This document shows, piece after piece, positions 60,051 to 64,000 of a DNA stretch of 64,000 nucleotides. The translations under genes and the position numbers were made by a program. The notes beneath the pieces were generated by a model. That model searched no databases. It was given only the letters and a program-made list of their open reading frames with translations, and had not been told where the DNA came from. The stretch lies in contig JACCIC010000040.1 of assembly GCA_018907035.1 (NCBI GenBank), positions 1,705,501 to 1,769,500 on the forward strand, given 5' to 3'. Numbering within the stretch: the stretch's first letter is position 1; each line of letters opens with the position of its first letter. Source of the stretch: Sycobia sp. Sy_11 (Eukaryota; Arthropoda; Insecta; Hymenoptera; Epichrysomallidae).

Positions 60051-61540
60051 TTTAGTGGGCAATTTTGGAATATTGATAAAAGTGATATTTCTAATAATTT
60101 CGACGTTATGGCGAATACGATTAATTATTATCCAATAGGCTAATTATTATCGTGATTTCATTTCTCTATTCCAATTGTTGATTCACAAAACAGGTAAATA
60201 TTTTAAAGATTAACGTGTTTTGGGTGCAACTAAAATTGACGAAAAATTACACGAAATCGGTCATAGATTAAAAACTATTCATTTTGAGCAAAAAAAAAAA
60301 TTTTGCCGGTCGACTTTTTATGAAAGAACATTTTGAAAATAATATAATTCTATGATCAATATAAATCTATAGATATTTGATTTCATGCTTTATTTAAGAA
60401 TTTTTATTTATCTGTGTTGTATCGAGAATGAAGATTTAAATAATGACATGAAATACTATTAGTAGAATTTTTTTATTTTTTATTGATAATTTCATTGATA
60501 TACCATTCCAATTAGATACAAAAGATACTTAGTTACGTGATAAATTGATTTCAAGAAAATGATTTAAGGTTAAATCTGATAGTGATGGACAATAAAAATA
60601 ATGTTGACAAGGCCTGAAAAATGAAACGGTATTAAAAATGATTTAAAGGTTTATTATATTAATTAATAGATTTAGAAAAAGGATATTAATTCTTATAGAG
60701 AATTCCGATACGGGAATATGAAAGACGGATATCTGGAATTGAAAATGATTAAATGATAGATAAATTATATATCTTCAATTCATCATGCGTATTAAATTAT
60801 CTAAAAGTTACAATGACCGAGAAACACATATAACAATAGTAGAAAAAAATACAGGAACTAGGTAGATAATTCTAAAAAGGAGAAAATGAAAGATTTTTAA
60901 GTTGATTATTCAATAATTAATTAAATGCTCTGCGTTTTTTACAAATATATTTAATCTAGACGATCATTTTGAATAACAAACAAACACAATTACGAAATAG
61001 CCAAAGCTTATAATGAATTCATAAATAAAACTTCTATTTTTGTATTAAAGCAAGTTATTTATGAATTACAACTTCACAAATATAAATTTTATTTTATAAA
61101 TAATTAGTACGTATTTATGACATATGAAACCATAATAATTAAACTTTAATTATGTTTAAATTAGAATTTATTCTATCTGCTAAGAAAGAAAAGCCTCTAC
61201 AGTTCTACACAGATTTTCTCTTTTCTCTAATTTTGTACATCCTAAAAGAAATAAATGATCGAACAAGATGAAAGCAATACCGAGTCAACAATATCGCGAG
61301 CAGAATCGTCTCTTTATTGAAGACAGGAAAGTCGATCTAAAATCGCATATAGCAAGCGTACTTACATCCGCTAATTGAATTTTTTAATTTCCTGTACAGC
61401 TATCCATTCGCATTAGCGGAGTGGGAATGAAAAAATTATTTTCCGGTTTATTTATTTAAATTAGATTTCCGGTCGAATCGTTGCATGGAATATATATCAA
61501 CTGAACGAAAAGAATGTGTAACGAAAGATACCACTTCATT
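60051..61540. other. AT-rich, no gene seen
   Basis: No supported feature. Confidence 0.35.
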
Positions 61541-61546
61541 CATATC

Positions 61547-61612
61547 TGTATGTATGTATGTATGTATATATGTATGTGTATATATATATATATATACACA
61601 TACACACACATG
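61547..61612. repeat. compound (TGTA)n(TA)n(CA)n microsatellite
   Basis: Tetranucleotide TGTA units pass into TA and then ACAC repeats. Confidence 0.9.
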
Positions 61613-61619
61613 TGTCCAT

Positions 61620-62490
61620 GATTTTTTTCACTCTATCGATCTCTTATCGACCCCTTCGAGCTGCAAGACTTTATCAAAGGTCTGCAGTTCTTGTAGAAAT
61701 CAAATCACGTGGAGAAATCACGGGTTTAGGCAGAAAATACTTCGAGAGCGATAGTACAGAAAATTGCAAGATTCTTTTTTAAATTTTCTTATATATCTTT
61801 TAATTCTGTTAAAAATAATAATGAAATGTTTCTTTAGAAATGCATAATTTATTAAGATTATGTAATAAGTCAAAAAAATTTTCAGTAGGCTTAAAAATAA
61901 TTTGTAAAATTTTGGTACAAAATATTATTGAGTAGAATAATATTCGAAAATTTATTTCTTGAGAATTTTTAGGAATACATCACAATAAACAAGAATAGAA
62001 ATAAATTATTTTTGAAGGAATGAGAAAATAAATTTTAGCAAAATAAACATTTGGCATGGTTCCTTTTAAGGTAAATTAATTTCAATATTCTTACATAATT
62101 TACGATATATTTTAATATCTAGTACAACGTGAAATTGCCAGGTCGATGCTCAGTAATTTTTGTTTCTACCAGCACGATAAGCTCTGACAAAAACAGTTAC
62201 TATCAAAATCGACGTTTTTGAAGATGATAAATTTTATCAATAGCGATGCAGTTATCGCTTTCTATGTAAAATGCATAATATGCAATGTATATCGAAAACA
62301 CGAACACTTCACAATTCTTCACCTCTTTACAAATCGTTTCACTGTAGAAAATATGTATAAATAGAAAATAAGTACAAGTACGTATCAAGAATTATTGATA
62401 ATGAAACTGAAATGACTCTGAAACTGAAATACCGCGTCCATTAATTATCAGCAAACGAGACGTAGTCGTTCATAAGCATATTCATCATAT
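61620..62490. other. AT-rich, no gene seen
   Basis: No supported feature. Confidence 0.35.
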
Positions 62491-62496
62491 ATGTAT

Positions 62497-62498
<2 letters not shown>

Positions 62499-62552
<54 letters not shown>

Positions 62553-63180
62553 ACAAAGTTTGCACATTATACCTTTCCTCTTCTCCACGAGTTCTTAACT
62601 CAACGTCAACTTGTACATGAAACTTTATTATTGTAACCCGCGCCACTCGGCTCAGTTCGCCCACCTCTTCTCTAAATGGGCACGCGCCCCTTTAAAGATG
62701 CACAGAGAATGAGGGAGAGAGCGAGTGTGTGAGAGAGAGAGAGAGAGAGATAGTGAGAGAAAGAGAGAAAGAGAGAGAGAGAGAGAGCCAAATCCCCGCT
62801 GACAACGAGCCGTAGCGTCCGAATTTAGCAGAGAGGCACGCGCGCGCGCCGATGACTCATCGGGGAGCGAGCGCGATGCCAAAGCCGCGAATACCTGACG
62901 CGCGCTGCCGCGGCTTTGATCAATCGTCGGCTCGCGAGGTGTCGTGCTCGCGCCTGCCCCCCCCTCCACCGCTGTTCCTATCCCCGGCTGCACCGTCCCG
63001 CTCGGTGTCTTGCCGCGCCGGGCCTTTTTCCACTTCGTGCCCGTTCCTCGCCGGCCGCTCGGCCGAGGTTACGCGTGGACGGCGAACAGGGGAACGAGAG
63101 CGATGACGCGATCTTTCGTGTACGTGCGAGGCGTAGCCTGATCGCGTGTGTGAGTATAAAAAGTATGTGTAAGCTGGTTC
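62499..63180. promoter_or_regulatory. GC-rich island 14 with (AT)n and (GA)n
   Basis: (AT)26 at 62499-62551, purine tract rich in GA at 62711-62788, then CpG-dense DNA to about 63120 (GGCACGCGCGCGCGCCGATG near 62836). Confidence 0.4.
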
Positions 63181-63199
63181 GAGGAAGATCATGATTGAG

Positions 63200-64000
63200 A
63201 CGATTCCCAATCGAATTAAAGGAATAGCCAAAATTTTGCCCGGACTGTGCTTCTTGTATTTATTGTTCAAGCAATTGTTGATTTATTCCAAAAAAAAAAA
63301 AAAAAAAAAAACATTAAAACAATACTAATTGTGAAATAAAAAAAATTAGAATAATAAAGACGTCTCTGCAGTATATGTACGTGTTCCAATAATTAAGATG
63401 ATTTGAGTCTTTGACTACGAGACTAATTATAATTCTCAAATAAAAATTTTCTCTATGTTCGTTTCTCGCAGGATTGTAAACCCAAATGAAATGTATTTAG
63501 ATGAATACAGAGGCAGAACTAAATTAATTTAATTCTTTCTACTTTAGCAAATTTAATTTTTTCAAAATACGATCGTCGACAATGAATCAGATTATTTTTC
63601 TTCAATCCTGCTTATAATTATTTTCTCATTATTTCATTTTTTATTCTTTGATGTATATCGATTTAACACACACTAATATTATCTAGAAAAAATGTTTAAA
63701 ATAATATCAATAAAATATAATATGTCTTGTATTAACTAACTTTTATTGGGGCTCTTGAATAATGTTATATCTTTACGTACGAATGAATCTCGTGTGTGTT
63801 GGAAAAACTTTGGTACTAGTTCATCGATTTTATTTGATATATTTTATTTATTTTGTTTGGACTGGATTGGTCTGAGGATGATTTTTATACCATTAAACTT
63901 TTCTTCTTAGCATTAAGAAAAAAAAAGATTTTCTTTATAGATTCAAAATTATTATGTCAAAATTTGAGTTGTTTAAAAGTTGAGAAAGAAGAAACAAATT
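63200..64000. other. AT-rich end of window, no gene seen
   Basis: An A23 run is at about 63289-63311, preceded by a 32-codon hydrophobic frame (63192 onward) that runs into the poly(A); no target duplication found. Confidence 0.35.

Noticed and set aside
1..64000. CRISPR arrays, bacterial operons, phage or plasmid genes
   Set aside because: No spaced direct-repeat array or prokaryotic gene organisation; repeats are microsatellites and transposons in intron-bearing DNA.

Overview
The window looks like insect nuclear DNA, most likely from a hymenopteran and plausibly an ant. It is AT-rich and intron-bearing. It carries mariner, Penelope-like and non-LTR retroelement remnants, has very many long (TA)n and (GA)n/(CT)n microsatellites, and switches sharply between AT-rich DNA and CpG-rich islands. 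A secreted CAP protein of the antigen-5 (venom allergen 5) kind supports Hymenoptera. The taxonomic call is inference; no rRNA, tRNA or housekeeping gene anchors it.

Region 1 (about 0.4-24 kb) is AT-rich and transposon-rich. It holds three paralogous two-exon genes on the plus strand (1096-1701, 14342-14955, 15513-16110). Each encodes an 82-residue secreted peptide with a short pro-region and an eight-cysteine, defensin-like mature domain. Between genes 1 and 2 lie a decayed non-LTR ORF1 (4060-4647), a degenerate repeat of about 130 bp (6765-8105), a dead mariner with both terminal inverted repeats (8461-9718) and a 5'-truncated Penelope-like element with an intact GIY-YIG endonuclease (11747-13149). 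Two further Penelope tails form an inverted pair at 19850-20830.

Region 2 (about 24-64 kb) has about 14 GC-rich islands of 0.4-1.5 kb set in AT-rich DNA, many edged by long (GA)n, (CT)n, (TA)n or (CA)n tracts. I see no conventional gene in most of it, so it reads like a regulatory landscape or very long introns. Exceptions are a complete five-exon CAP gene (44534-45793), a dead partial CAP paralogue 0.8-1.4 kb downstream, and an unrecognised open frame of about 170 codons (39541-40050).

The strongest signals follow. (a) In the gene 1/gene 2 pair the coding exons have diverged two to three times more than the intron between them, as expected if selection is diversifying the peptide. (b) Gene 1 appears to be a recombinant with a gene-2-like 5' part and a gene-3-like 3' flank. 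(c) Penelope-like tails carry hammerhead-ribozyme-like motifs in several states of decay. (d) A small signal-peptide ORF follows peptide gene 3 and has lost its start in the block behind gene 1. (e) A short poly(A) retroposon has a perfect 13-bp target-site duplication. Most of the other ORFs in the window come from microsatellites or CpG islands and were left out.
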